A program made the position numbers and the translations under genes. Shown in pieces: positions 45,801 to 59,000 of a DNA stretch of 60,063 bases. The DNA is from Cruorifilaria tuberocauda (taxonomy: Eukaryota; Nematoda; Chromadorea; Rhabditida; Onchocercidae). The stretch's first letter is position 1, and each line of letters starts with the position of its first letter. The DNA lies in assembly GCA_013365365.1 (NCBI GenBank), contig JABVXU010000341.1, forward strand, positions 1 to 60,063, written 5' to 3'. A model generated the notes under the pieces. It was not told the DNA's origin. It worked only from the letters and a program-made list of their open reading frames with translations, and did no database searches.

Positions 45801-46215
45801 CTTGTTAGTTTTATTTGAAATCTTTTCTTAATTATCATATTTATAAGAAAAAAGAAAACATACTTTATGATTCAATAATTATGATGTAATTTTGATTTTT
45901 ATTTATTTTATTCATGTTATAAATTTTTAAAAATAATCACAATTTATCACCTGTCATACAACTTTATTTTTTTTATTAAAGCAACTTTACTTTACTGCAA
46001 CTTAAAGTTAAACAATAAATTTTAAACGAAGTTTTTCATCTTCTTTTTCTTTGCTCTTCAAACAATTATGTTTATTGAGGCAATTTAGAAATAAATAAGT
46101 GATAGTAAAAAAGAAGAGAAAGAGAGAGAGAGAGAAAGAGAGAGAGCGAGAAAAAAAAAAAGCGATACGACATGATAAATGGATAATTGATAAGAATTAG
46201 ATAATACAATAAATA
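42848..46215. other. spacer between MAP kinase kinase and amine receptor
   Basis: AT-rich DNA with no open frame of note and no RNA gene I can see. It ends in a (GA)n tract at about 46107-46150 close to the receptor's 3' end. Confidence 0.6.
46071..46076 (-). terminator. possible poly(A) signal of the amine receptor gene
   Basis: AATAAA on the minus strand about 140 bases past the receptor stop codon at 46216-46218. Evidence is the hexamer and its position only. Confidence 0.35.
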
Positions 46216-46967
46216 TTATGGTTTATTATGATGTGTTCTAATCCTACGATTGAAATAAGTTAATTTGGGACACAAAATTTTTTCAAATGCTCGTCGAAAT
46301 TCCAAATTTAATATACCATAGAGAAATGGATTGAGCGATGAATTAATATAACCGAGCCATGTAAATGCTTGCATGATCTGTAATTTAATTAAATTTATTA
46401 GCAAAATAAATTTATTAAAATAAAAAATGAAATAAAATTTTTTTTATTGCAAAATTTATTTCAGGATATTTCAATTTTTGCAAACAAACAAAATGAATGA
46501 GCAAATAAAGAAAAAAAAATGGAAAGAAAAACTAAATTCTAAACTTTTCCATTATTAATTTTCACTTCAACAACATGAAACAAACTTATGTTAAATTTCA
46601 TAGCTATCACTTAAATAACAAGTCAGTGCTGAAAAGAAAAGAAATAAATAAACCTTAGGATGAATATAGCATGAATTACAAAATGGTAGTATAACATATG
46701 CGCAAAAGAATGGAAGCCAACAAAATGTAAATACAAAAATGATAACAGCAATTGTTTTTGCTGCTCGTTTTTCCTTCGATACGCTAATTTGCGCACGTTG
46801 TCTTCCGGCAGTTACAGTTTGATCCTGAGAAAAAAAAAAAGCAATAAAATTGTCAAAAAGTTATTTTCTGCTACTTAAACTATCATTTTTAAATCCTCTC
46901 CAAATTTTTTAATTAATCTTTTCAATCAATTGATATATATGTTTTTGTTTATTCAAAAAAAGAATCT

Positions 46968-47045
<78 letters not shown>

Positions 47046-50000
47046 ATTACTATTATTATTATTATCACTAAAAAATTTCATTTTCCCCATTTTCTTCCCA
47101 CTCTTTTCCAATTACTAACTTTGATAAATAAAAAGTACTCATGAAAGGAAAAAAAAATTGATTTTTCTTAATACTATTCAATTTAATTGAAAATTCTTCA
47201 TCAAATTATTTACCAACCTTTATTTCATTGTTTACTGTTTTCACAGCAAATCGTGAATGAGTGGATAAGATATCACTGCTGTGAGTATGACTACTTTGTA
47301 TAGCAGCCTGTAATTTCATTAAATTTTTAAATTTTTACACTTTTTTTCTTCCTTGCTTCTCTAACTGATAATTTTTTCTTTTTTTCACTTAATTGTAGGA
47401 TTTTTCATGGAATTTACATGAAATATGTAATTCTTTGCTGTACTATTCCTTTTCATAAATTAGAGATTAATATAATTTTAGCAAATTTACATGGCCTGAT
47501 AATTATAAGTTATCTTGAGTCTGATAATGCTTCGAGTTTTTTTCATTTTGTTAAGAAAAAAAATTATCAATAAATTTTTTGGTTTGCTTTTTTCTTATTA
47601 GCTATATAAATTTTTATTAGCCTACCATTTCACGGAATCCACTATAATTATCAATTGAAACAAGAGGTGTATTATCAACTGTTTTGGGACTATTTTTACA
47701 TATATTTTGTCGTTTCGATGTTTTATTTCCACCATATAGCGCACTTCGACCTAAATATTAATTTTTACCTTTAAAATTTTCTCACAATTATTTCATTTAT
47801 TAATTAATTTATTAATTACAATATAATTATAATAATTTCATTAAAAATTTCTAAAAAAAAAAAAATTAAAATTTAAAAGTTTTAAACGATAAGAATTTTT
47901 TATTTTTTAGTTTGAAATTTAGCAAATCTCTTTGTCCAAGTTTTAAATATAAATCAATTAAAATAAATAAACAAACTCCAATTTTTCCTGATTCGTTGTC
48001 GTGCAGCAAGAAATATTTTAACATAAACAATAACCATTACGACAAGAGGCACAAAAAATGAACCACTAGCTGAATAAACAACGAATGCTTTTTCAGTTGT
48101 TAATTCACAATGTGTTTTTAAACTTTCACTGGACCAATCATTCCAACCGATTATTGGTGGTACACTGATACATGCACTTGCTAACCATACCTATAAACCA
48201 AAAAATAATTAATAACAATTAATTTCTTCTTTGAGAAAAATTTAAATAATAAAATTGAATGAAAGAGAGAGAGAGAGAGATTTGAAATTCATGATTATAA
48301 AAAATTTTGATAATTAATAATTGCTATAAATGATGATATCGTTCAGTTATTATAAAAAATTATCTTAAGTAATGTCTGTTATAGGAAAAAAAAACAAATA
48401 AACGGGAAAAGAAAGCGAATTAAGAAAATAAATAATTGATTGATTAACTGATAATTTATTATCAGTTAAATTTTAATGAAGCAATAGTAATATACCACGG
48501 CAATTGTTCGACAAACAAATTTCAGTGTCCTTTTATGAACATAATTAATTGGATCACGAATTGCCCAATAACGATCCAATGCGATCGCACAAAGATTTAG
48601 TATTGATGATGTACAAAGCATGATATCTGCTGTTGTGAACATATGACATAAGGTCATTCCTAATAACCATCGTCCACCTGAATTATACTTAAATGTATTA
48701 GAATTACTGCACTTCTATCAAAAACAAAAAAAAAGAATCATTAATGTTATCAATATTGCTATCAGTGTTTAACCTCTTATCAGTATCTATTCTTATTTCA
48801 GTTGAAAACAAGTTTGAAATGTAAAATACTACTAATGTTATTATTGCTATTACTAACAATATATTACTACTATTAGTAGCAATAGTAATAAACTTTAATA
48901 GTAATTATGTGTGATAGTAGTAAGTATAGTAATAATTGTGGAATGGTAATGATAATATTGATAATAAATATAATGGTGATAATATTGAAATGATTCTTCA
49001 TGGAGTTTTGCATTTCGAATTTTCGACAATTATTCTCTTCATATTTATTTTATATTTACTTTATACTTTATATTGCATATTTACTTCTAATATTTGCTCA
49101 ATTCTTGTTTATAAAAAAAAAAATTTTTTTCCTCAGATTTTCTCAACATATCTATTTTTTAACTTATAATATAAGCAGTATCATTTTTGTCATTTTAAAA
49201 TTAAGATTAATAAAGTCAATTATTTCTTAATGTTATTGAAAATTTCTAATTTTCCTTTATTATAATCGGAAAATTTTATTTAGTTTAGGACGCGAATAAT
49301 CTCAATCTTATCAAATTCATATGCATTTGATAAGAATCATTCATTTTATCAATCAAAGTTATTCCTTTGATTATCACTCAGAGTTTTTTATGCTTCCATC
49401 ATTATGTTTACATTATTAGCTGTCCCTGTCATTCTTCTCTTGTTATCATTTATCGAATATTTTTCATCACCTGATATATTTCATTGTCAACATGTTCATT
49501 GTACTGCAAATTTGTATAATTATTTTACCTATCTAAATTTGGATATATATATATATATATATATATTATAATGATATACTAAACTTAATGAGTAATAGTT
49601 AATTTAGTTTAATTCCCTAGTGCATTTTCAATTTTTGTTTTCTTTTCATCTCGTTAAGTTTTAAATTGTTTTTCTGACGTCATCCAAGAAATGTTGTTCC
49701 AAAAATAGCACTTTATTTAGAAATGACTGCATCATGCAGGTTGCATGCTATATTATGCACACATTATAGGTTGCCTAATCCACGTGTATTTTAGTAATTG
49801 ATAAATGAAACTAAATGCTTATTCTTGTTAACAAATAGTTTATTTTGTTATTTAAACAAAAAAAAAAAAAAAGGAAGATCTACACTGCTATTGCATATAT
49901 CGTCCGTAATAAGCTGGAAATGAAATTTATAAAAAAAATTTAACTAAAAAAGTTAAGTAGAAAATCAACGATCAATTGAAAAAGGTTAAACAGAAAATCA

Positions 50001-53000
50001 AAAATCATTTGTGCAAATTTGAAAATGTAATCATTTTTTAGATAAATGTAATATAAAAAAATGATATAGCCTAATTTTTTTTGCATTATACTTTTACTTA
50101 ATGTGAATTTTCTTTTAAAACTTAAAGATTATGATAAATTCTAATTAATCAGTAATTATTGTTCAAAAGAATAAATGCTATGTTAAATAAATAATAATGT
50201 ATGCGTATGAAAGATTTTTTTCTAAAATTTTCTCATTTTACCTTTTTATGCTTTTTCTAAAAATTACAGAAGTAAAACAGGATGCTGATGATAATTATCC
50301 GAATTGCATGAATTATACTGATAGTAACCTTATTTACACAAGTCTTCTATTCCTTATCTATTTTTTGAAACATATGAAAAAACTATCAAAGAAATAACCT
50401 TATATTTTTTAAGTTAGCTTTGTAATTTATTTACCAATACAGATAGCTCGAAAAAGCCCGATAATTACTTGATATAATTTTAAAGGTAAATATTTGTATT
50501 TGTATAGCTAATAAGAAACAAATAATTGAATTTAGATGATAAATTTCTTTGTGAGTTTCTTTTTCAACTAAAATTTCCTAAATTTTCCATTTCCTAAAAA
50601 TTTCCTAAAATAATAATTTAAATATTAAAAGTTCATACAATTTAAAGACATGATATATCAAGTGCTTTTTAAATTATCAGTCATTATATCATACTGAATT
50701 CCTGATAAATACATATTTGCTCCGCTTTCTGAGAAAAAAAGGGAATTTCATTTTCTTTCAAAAAATCTTCAAAATCACACAGTGACTAAATTTTTTCTAA
50801 TGTTTGCAAGATGTACTGATATTATATGAACTTTCTGAACTGATTCAAATTTCATTTGTGTTATATTCAGGAAATCGTTAAACGAATAAGTAACAAGGAA
50901 TTGGGTAGAGGAAGAATGAGAGGGAAAGAAGGTAAGAAAAAGGTAAACAAGAAGATGTTTTCAATTCATTAGCTTTTTTCCCATATTAGGATAAAAACTT
51001 AAGCTAAATATTAAGATGAAAAATTCAATACTTTTTGATGTCGCAGTTAAACATTAAAATTTCCAAATAATTAGCAATTAAATTTAAGAAAAATGGATAT
51101 TTCGAATTGTCTTTAAAATAATTCAAAAAAAAAATTGAAAATCTTATATTTAAATTAACAAAAATTGAATACAAATTAGATCACCATTAATTTATCTATT
51201 TGATAATTCAGATTTTAAGTTGGATAAAAACAAACTTATATATGGAAAATGCTGGAATTTGATAAGGACAAATCACTGATAGTTTAATTAAATGAATTAA
51301 TTTGCGAAAAAAAAATCAATTGGATAGCACTATAAAACAATTATGCTGATATGTGAAATTGTTTAGCAATTTTTAATTATCATATAATTAAAAATTTTTT
51401 AAGAAAAAAAATCCAAGTTGAGTTAAATTATTAAAATTAATTTATAATATTTTTAACGAAAAATATTTATCTTACCGGCAATAAATTTAACAACGTGAAG
51501 TGGCATAACAAACGTTGCAACACATAAATCAGATGCTGCTAATGAAACCAAAAAATAATTTTGTACTTTCTTCAATGGACGATAACTGAATACAGAAATA
51601 ACGACGAGTGAATTTCCCACAATTGTTGTCATAATTATTATCTGTAATGATAAGATATAATATGTGATTAATTAGATCCAAATTATGATAATATTACTTT
51701 AAAAAAAAACCTAAATTCTTCCGAGTAAATTTAAAATTTTATTGCTTATTAATTGTTATAGCAAATAACAATTGAAAAGATTCATTTCAAAAAAAAAAAG
51801 CTTAAATTTCCGCTTTCTCTTCTTATTTTTTATTTAAAAATTTGGTTCTAAAAAAAATAAATAAACAAATAAGTGTGAGAAAAGAAAAAAGCTGCATGCA
51901 ATATTTTTGAAGTTTTTTCGTTTTTTTCATTATTTCAGCAAAATAAATCTTTTCATATTGAAAGAATGAAAGTATTCTTAAGTGATTATAATGCTCTATT
52001 TATTTATTTATTTATTTTTTCTAACTGGAAAATATTACTTTATAACAATTGAAGAGATTATTTGATGACGATATTTTTCTTTAAATATTTCAAAATAAAC
52101 ATTGCCCATCGGGATAAATGGGTTATCGGTGTGGAAATACAATTTCAATATATTCATTCATATGATTTGATAAATTTAATTTTCAATTCTCTTATCATCA
52201 TCAATATTTTTAGTTCTTGACCATATAATAATATTTATTATCAAATATAAATGTATTTTAAGTAACATTTTCTTACTTTCTTACTTTGCAGATATATATA
52301 TTTTTTCTTGACTATGATTTAAACTATTATATTCATTGATTGTAATCATTTTTCTTTTCTTCTTTTTCAATTTAATCATTGTTATTTATTTATTGATGTT
52401 ATACATTTAATCATTTATACACAAATTAATTTTTTTTATTTTGAAATTATTCTCTGAATAATTTTAATATTATGTAAAATCTATCGAAATTCTAGCTAAT
52501 TCCATTTAAAATTTTTAATTTTTATTATTTCTAAAGAAGCATCAAATAGATTTAATATTTAAGCTTTGAAAATTTTCATACATTTTAATATAATTTTCTT
52601 TTTTTTAAATGAAATTATCAAATATATCTTTCTTAAAAAAAAAAAAGACTAACAAAATTTATTTAACATAAAAAAAAAGAAGCATAAAATATATATTTAC
52701 TTACCACGTAGGTAACAGTTCCAATAATTAATTCAGCAGTTGGAAGATTTTTGAAATCCAACGATGTACCCTCAGTAGAATATTGTTGTTGCATTTGATG
52801 AATGGAATGTATACTCCGCTGTGAATCAGAATTATTTGGTTTTAAATTAATAATAGACGAATTAAGAAGTTCCTCCTGAACTGATAATATTTTAGCAATA
52901 ACCATTATTGATAAATTGTCGTTTAAGTTACTGATTGCTATTGTTTTGCAGCTATTGCTAGCACAACTACAATTAATCTTTAATAAATCACAAGGAATTC

Positions 53001-53010
53001 TTTTTCTCAT
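46216..53010 (-). CDS. aminergic G-protein-coupled receptor, tyramine/octopamine type
   Basis: Class A receptor of 471 residues in eight exons on the minus strand: 53010-52705, 51641-51476, 48677-48496, 48190-47977, 47750-47626, 47307-47218, 46824-46654, 46377-46216; all phases join. It has an extracellular N-terminus of about 95 residues with N-x-S sites; TM1 GNSLVV; TM2 SLAASDL; TM3 with the amine-binding Asp (TTADIMLC, about residue 175); [21 protein letters not shown] after TM4; TM5 [11 protein letters not shown]; a third loop encoded partly by two small exons (47626-47750, 47218-47307); TM6 [11 protein letters not shown] and [18 protein letters not shown]; and TM7 NPFLY. DPINY, GWNDW and YVILPFC recall nematode SER-2/TYRA-2 and insect tyramine receptors. 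A D2-like dopamine receptor is the main alternative (TM7 [14 protein letters not shown]). No signal peptide, as usual for the class. Confidence 0.93.
46972..47066. repeat. (TTA)n microsatellite in the receptor's third-loop intron
   Basis: About 22 uninterrupted TTA/ATT units, then interrupted units. It lies in the intron between the exons 47218-47307 and 46654-46824. Confidence 0.95.
49543..49566. repeat. (AT)n microsatellite in a receptor intron
   Basis: About 12 AT units within the intron 48678-51475 of the amine receptor. Confidence 0.95.
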
Positions 53011-56000
53011 ATTTTAATAATTAATTTGATAACAATTAATTGTAGTACTTAAGTATTAATTTATTATTTGCATAATAAATCGTATTAGTATCGAAAAATT
53101 ATTAGCTTAGCTATTTTAAATTAGTCTTTTGCTGCTTTCATAAATATATTATAGAGATAGGAAATAACACAAAACTGATTCATCTAATATGAAATATAAA
53201 TACTTTTATATGCACAAATATACATAATCTTCCTTTCTTATTTTCACTTTCTATCTCTCTCTCTCTCTCTTTCTCTTTCTCCTTCCTTTTCTCTTTTTCA
53301 ATAATACAATTTTCGCTATTTCTGGAAAAGTAAATCCGGAAATATTCTCCAGTAAAAGATATCCTCTATTATAAATTTTAATAAAAAAATATTTTAGCAA
53401 ATTTTAATTCAAAATATTAATCCCGTATTCAAATAATTTTTGATTTTTCCACTTTTTTTCTTCCTTTTCTAGATCTTTTAGTTAACTATCTAATCAATTA
53501 CTGCTTAAATTAACCACCTAATCAATTATTATCTTCTATCATATTCTCTCTTGACTATTATCTTCAATCTATTCCGATCGGATCTGATCTGATCCGGATT
53601 ATCCAGATCATTTCTATCCCTATCATTCTTTAATTTTTTTGCCTCTCCTTTTCTTTTACATCTTTTTATGCCACATAGAAGAAGCTAGAAAGTTGTCAGC
53701 TACAAAGTTTACAAAGTTCTTTTTCTTCATAAATGACGCTTTGCATCTCCCTCTGTTCCTCTCTCTCTTTCTTCCATTAACCTCTTATTTTCATCATCCA
53801 AAATTTCGATCCAAATATTTCCTTTTATGCATACACATTTGTCCATATTTATGAAATGCTGCTTACTTAGTGAAAAAGCAGCCTGAAAAGTGATAAAAAG
53901 AAAAGTAAAATGGAGAAGGAGAAGAAGAGAGAGAGAGAAATAGAGGGAGGTAAGATGATTAAAGAGAAAAAAAAGTTTTTTTTTTTGTTTATAGCAATAA
54001 TTTCCTTGTTAGTTTATTTTATAAACAAGATTAGCATTTTCGAGAGTTTATAATATATAGCATCAAGCAATAACTTGTATACCAAAAAATGATTATGAAC
54101 TTTCAATCCCTTGTTTTTTAGGATTTCTTTCTTCCTTTCTCTCTCTCTCTCTCTCTCCTCCTCTCTCTCACTGTTACGACTGAAAAATCTTCAAAGAAAT
54201 GATAAGAGGAAATATGCAATCTGCTTTTTCAATTCTGGCCACAACTTAAGGAATTTATTACACATTGAAATAGATTATCAATAGCTAAATCACTGGTAAT
54301 ATACGGTAGTAAAACATCATATCGAAATTTACGATAATTTGCGCTACTAGAACAATACTTGAGTTTATGGTAATGTACAGTAACGGAACATTAAGATCTG
54401 AATTTATGATACTATATATAAACAAAATAATAATTTATGGCAGTATACAATAACAATAACTGTTGATAATAAACAGTAAGAAAATATAAATATCTAATTT
54501 TATGGTATATGAGGACTGTATCTGACTGAATATGAAGCTGATAGAAAATTGCTAAATTGAAAAATTTCAGCGAAATTTCTAAATTTATCCTAATAAAAGA
54601 AGAGTTGTTCAGCTAATTTTATAAACTGAACAGAAAAAGTATAATGTGGTCCTTGAAAATCTAAAATGACACAGGTGCTTGGCAAAAAAAAAAAAAAAAA
54701 ACTTTCATCTAGTAACAGATATAAGAGAAAAGCTTATTATTGAAGAGAATTTCAGAAAATCCATTCTCTATCATTTTTTCTCTCTTCCTTAGGTGAAAGC
54801 AAGTCATTAAAAATTATAGAGCAAATAAAAATTCATTCAATCTATAATTTTACTCGAAAGAAGACTAATTGATGTAATCTTAGAATGAACTAATTTAAAT
54901 TTCACTATTTGAATTTTACCATCTGTATCATTATTATCATTGAATATGGATAAAGTTTTTATTTCAAAAATGAAATTTTTATTATGCAACAAAACTGCTA
55001 ATACTTATGCATTCAACTAAATCTCCTTTATTATATGAATTTATTTGCATGTGAGAAAGGTTAGATGCTACTACAAACGACACAATGATAAATAAATAAT
55101 CATTAGTGTCATATTGTTTGAAGTTGAGTGACTTACGCATGAAGTATTTACTTCAAATCTTTTGTTAATCTATGAAAAGATCAATTTATATTGAAATAAT
55201 TTTTTCTCTTTGTTATAAAAATTAAAAAAATTATGTTATATATATGTATATGAATATTTATTTATTTCGATGAAATAAAAGAACCAAAAATATTTGAAAG
55301 GATGTTGGTAATTAAAATAAGGAAAAGTTTCAGACGAATATTCGAAAGTCGAATTTAGCATAGCCGTTGACATCAGGCATATATCAACAACGGTCTGGTA
55401 GATATTTAACTAAATAACTGAACCGGTCTTACAGATGATAAGCTTTAATTTAATAAAATTGAAAAAAAAGAAAAAAAAAACGCAGGAAAAGTGAAGGAGG
55501 AAATAATATCATGCGTGCTATAATATTCCTGAAAGTGGTAAATATTAGCCAATGAAAGAAATTATTCCCAATATCGACTTGATTATACGAAAAACAATAA
55601 ATGACAAACTGACGAAACGACGTAAATTAATGAATATTTGAAATATCGGCGAAATATTTTAATATTTAAATTCATTAAACAACTGATACGCTCATATTAT
55701 GTGTATTTGTTTATTTAATTATTCAACATTACACATAATAGTAAGCTTTTTCATTCAATATTATATTATTTATTTATTTATTCAATTTATTTATTTACAT
55801 ATAACATTATAGAATTTCCTAAATAAATGTAAATTCTACTTATTTCTAAAATATTTGAAAACATTGTAATGTTGTAGAAATAATTAGGATGAATATTTAT
55901 CTGGAAAATATTATAATGCTGGGTGAATAAATAAGTTTAATATCCTTAAATTTCATTTTGTCATATAAATTATGAATATTGTTCACAATAGTTTTAAATT

Positions 56001-59000
56001 ACTTGCAATATTATTGCAATACCATTTTTTACTTTTCTTATCTTCTTATTAATTTATTTCATTTATATCTTTACTACTTGATTAGCTCTAACTATAACTT
56101 TTTTACTTATTACTTAAGTAATCTTGAAATGCTTTGGCAAAAAAAAATGATCCAATCAGTAATAGCTGGTTATTTTAATGATTTAACAGCTCTCGTCGAG
56201 ATTTTATATTTGATATTTCTTCAATGTCAGACATTTTATGAGAGTTTACAGCGCAAACATGCTTCATGGCTTATCAGTCAACTTTAAAGTGCAATCTTTT
56301 CCACTGTTGTTATTACAGATATTTTTGGATAGTTTATTTCTGTTTATATAGATTTGCATTTTTGATGATTTAACGGTTACGAAGGAGAAGTTTTAAAACT
56401 TAAAGTGCATTTCAGGCTTAATAACGTTAACATAAACTTTACAATCTTTTAATAACAAATAAAACAAGAAAAAAAAAGGACTACCACTTCAGCAACAATA
56501 AAAAAAAAATAAATTAGAAATAGAAAATTTTTACACGCCAAAAATGCATCAGGAAAATGTTACTGTAATTATTTGTAACAATTTTTACAGTTTTTGAAGA
56601 AACAATTTATGCGAGCATTTTTTTTCTCAACATATAAATTAAGATTTTCAAGAGCTAAAAATCAAATATTTGTATTTCAAAATTTTTTTTTTCAAATTCA
56701 ACTTTTTACAAAATAAAAAATACTTCTTTTATTCGAAAGCATTAATTAACTGCAATCACTGCTAATGACACTTGTATTATTTAAAAAAAGAGCAAGTTTC
56801 AAAAATTTGAATAATAGCGTGAATTTAATTAGCTATAGCAAAATGGTATAGCTGATTAAAGCTGATAAAAAAGAGCTTATCGTTAATTTCAATGAAATAT
56901 TTTGCAGCAACGAATGAATCAAGATCAAAAAATTTGTTCTTTTTTTAATGAATAAATTATTACTTTAAGTTAATTTATTATATCCATCAATCTAACACTC
57001 AAAGTTGCTTATTCACTGAAATTTTTGTTTACTTTTATTGAGTAAATAGTTTTAGCTTAACATTCAGTAAAATTACTAACAAAGATTCGTTTGGTACTTA
57101 GCGATTGAAAATTTAGCAAACGATTAAAATTGAATAATTATCACAAGTATAAGAAGGCAAGAAAACAAGAACGGAAAAAAGAGAATTGATAAGAAAGATT
57201 TTATCGAACAGATTTTTTGAATGAAATTTCAAAAGAAAAAACATTTTGTTTCAAAACATTACAAAAATAATAATGTATTAAAATTAGCAGCTTTTTTACC
57301 CATTCAATTCCATTATTTGTAAACAAGTTGCATCCGATCGAAAATTTGATTAAATAATATTGGTTAGTGTTAGCTAAAAAGAAAGTGATACCATTTGATG
57401 AAAAGTGTAAAGCTTAATTGGCTTAAAAGAAAGAAGTATGGAAATGTTTCCTCCCGAAATTCATGGATAAATTTCTTTCGAGAGAGTAATCCAGTAGTGG
57501 TTCGTAGAAGTTTCGGATAATGTGAAAATGTATTAGAAAATATTGGATGAAAATGATGATTGCATTAGTGAAGAATGTTAAAAGGGTGAAATGATAATTT
57601 AGGATTGATGAAAAGATTAGAAATATTTTTTAAAACTTTTTCTCTTTCATATTACATCATCAGACAACGTCTAATTAAATAAATAATGATCAATTAAAAA
57701 TGTTTTTTTTTTCATTTTTTATCAACTATTATCGATTATTTGCTATATCAATGAGTGAATTATTGAAAAATTTTTTGAAATTGTTTATTAAAGATAAATG
57801 AGATAATGTAATTTATTGAAAACTATTTATTTAAATTACTATTTAAAAAGAAATTATTGAAAGTAAAATTTTAAACATCAACGAATAATTCTTTTGAAAT
57901 AATTATGAATTCCTGCGAAAATTTTTCATTCCTCATTAATTCTCTTATACTATCATCTTGTGAAAACAAAGGAAAAAGCACATGCAAAAATTATTGACAA
58001 ATTCTTTTTCATTTTTAATAAAAAAAGGATGAAAAAGGATAATGTTAATTTTTAAACTTCAAATTTCCAAGAAATTTTTCATCAATTTCAATGAGCAAAA
58101 TCATCGGAATACAGAGAAAGCTAATTTCAGTGATAAATGTAAAATATTTGAAAAACAAAAATTGCAATCGATAAAATTCAAGTAGATTAAATTAAGAAAA
58201 ATGAAAATTAGTGATAAAAATAAAATCAATCAATTATATAATAAAATTGATTTTCATGAAGTTATTTTACTTTATTCCATCACTAATTTTCATTCTTTTT
58301 AACTTAATCTGCGATTTTCATGAAGATTGATTAGTTTGTACTTTATTATCATTGAAATGAATTAATTCAATTGCTAAATACTATATTGATAGTTGCAAAA
58401 TTCAAATATTGAATAATAATTAGTGAGAAATCGTATCTGATGATGATTAAATTCATAAATGTATAATTTATTGATTGAAATTGGAATTGAAAATTTGCTA
58501 CAAATTCTTTCACATCTCAATTCATGAATAAATTATTATTAAAAATAAGAGTGATTTTTTTAATGAGAATGAAAATTTCGGTTTCATTAAATGAAAGGCA
58601 AAAGTAATTGTAGAGATGGAGGTATTTAATTAATTAAAATTTAAAGGTATACAGTAATTTATGAAGTTCTAATTTTCTGAATTTTGTAAACTGAAAAATG
58701 ATAATATCAATTTATTTCATTCGAGTAGCTTCAAACTTCTGTCTTTGAATATATGTATAATTTTGCTAATTTAAGCAACAAAATCATTTTCTCTTTTTTT
58801 TCAAATTCTCTACAATTTTAATGAGGTTTTCTTAACTCTTTTCCTATTTTATTATCTTTTTTGCATTTAATATAAGTTTAATATGCTTCAGATGTAGAAA
58901 AACCGTATTCCATTTCAAATACCACTTAACAATTTAATGCTTTGGTAAGAAATTACTAATAATTGAATTGATTTTTCGTCCTTTAAAAAGGTTTAAACTA

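Noticed and set aside
55979..56287. 102-codon plus-strand frame
   Set aside because: Hydrophobic AT-driven composition, no signals or neighbours supporting a gene.
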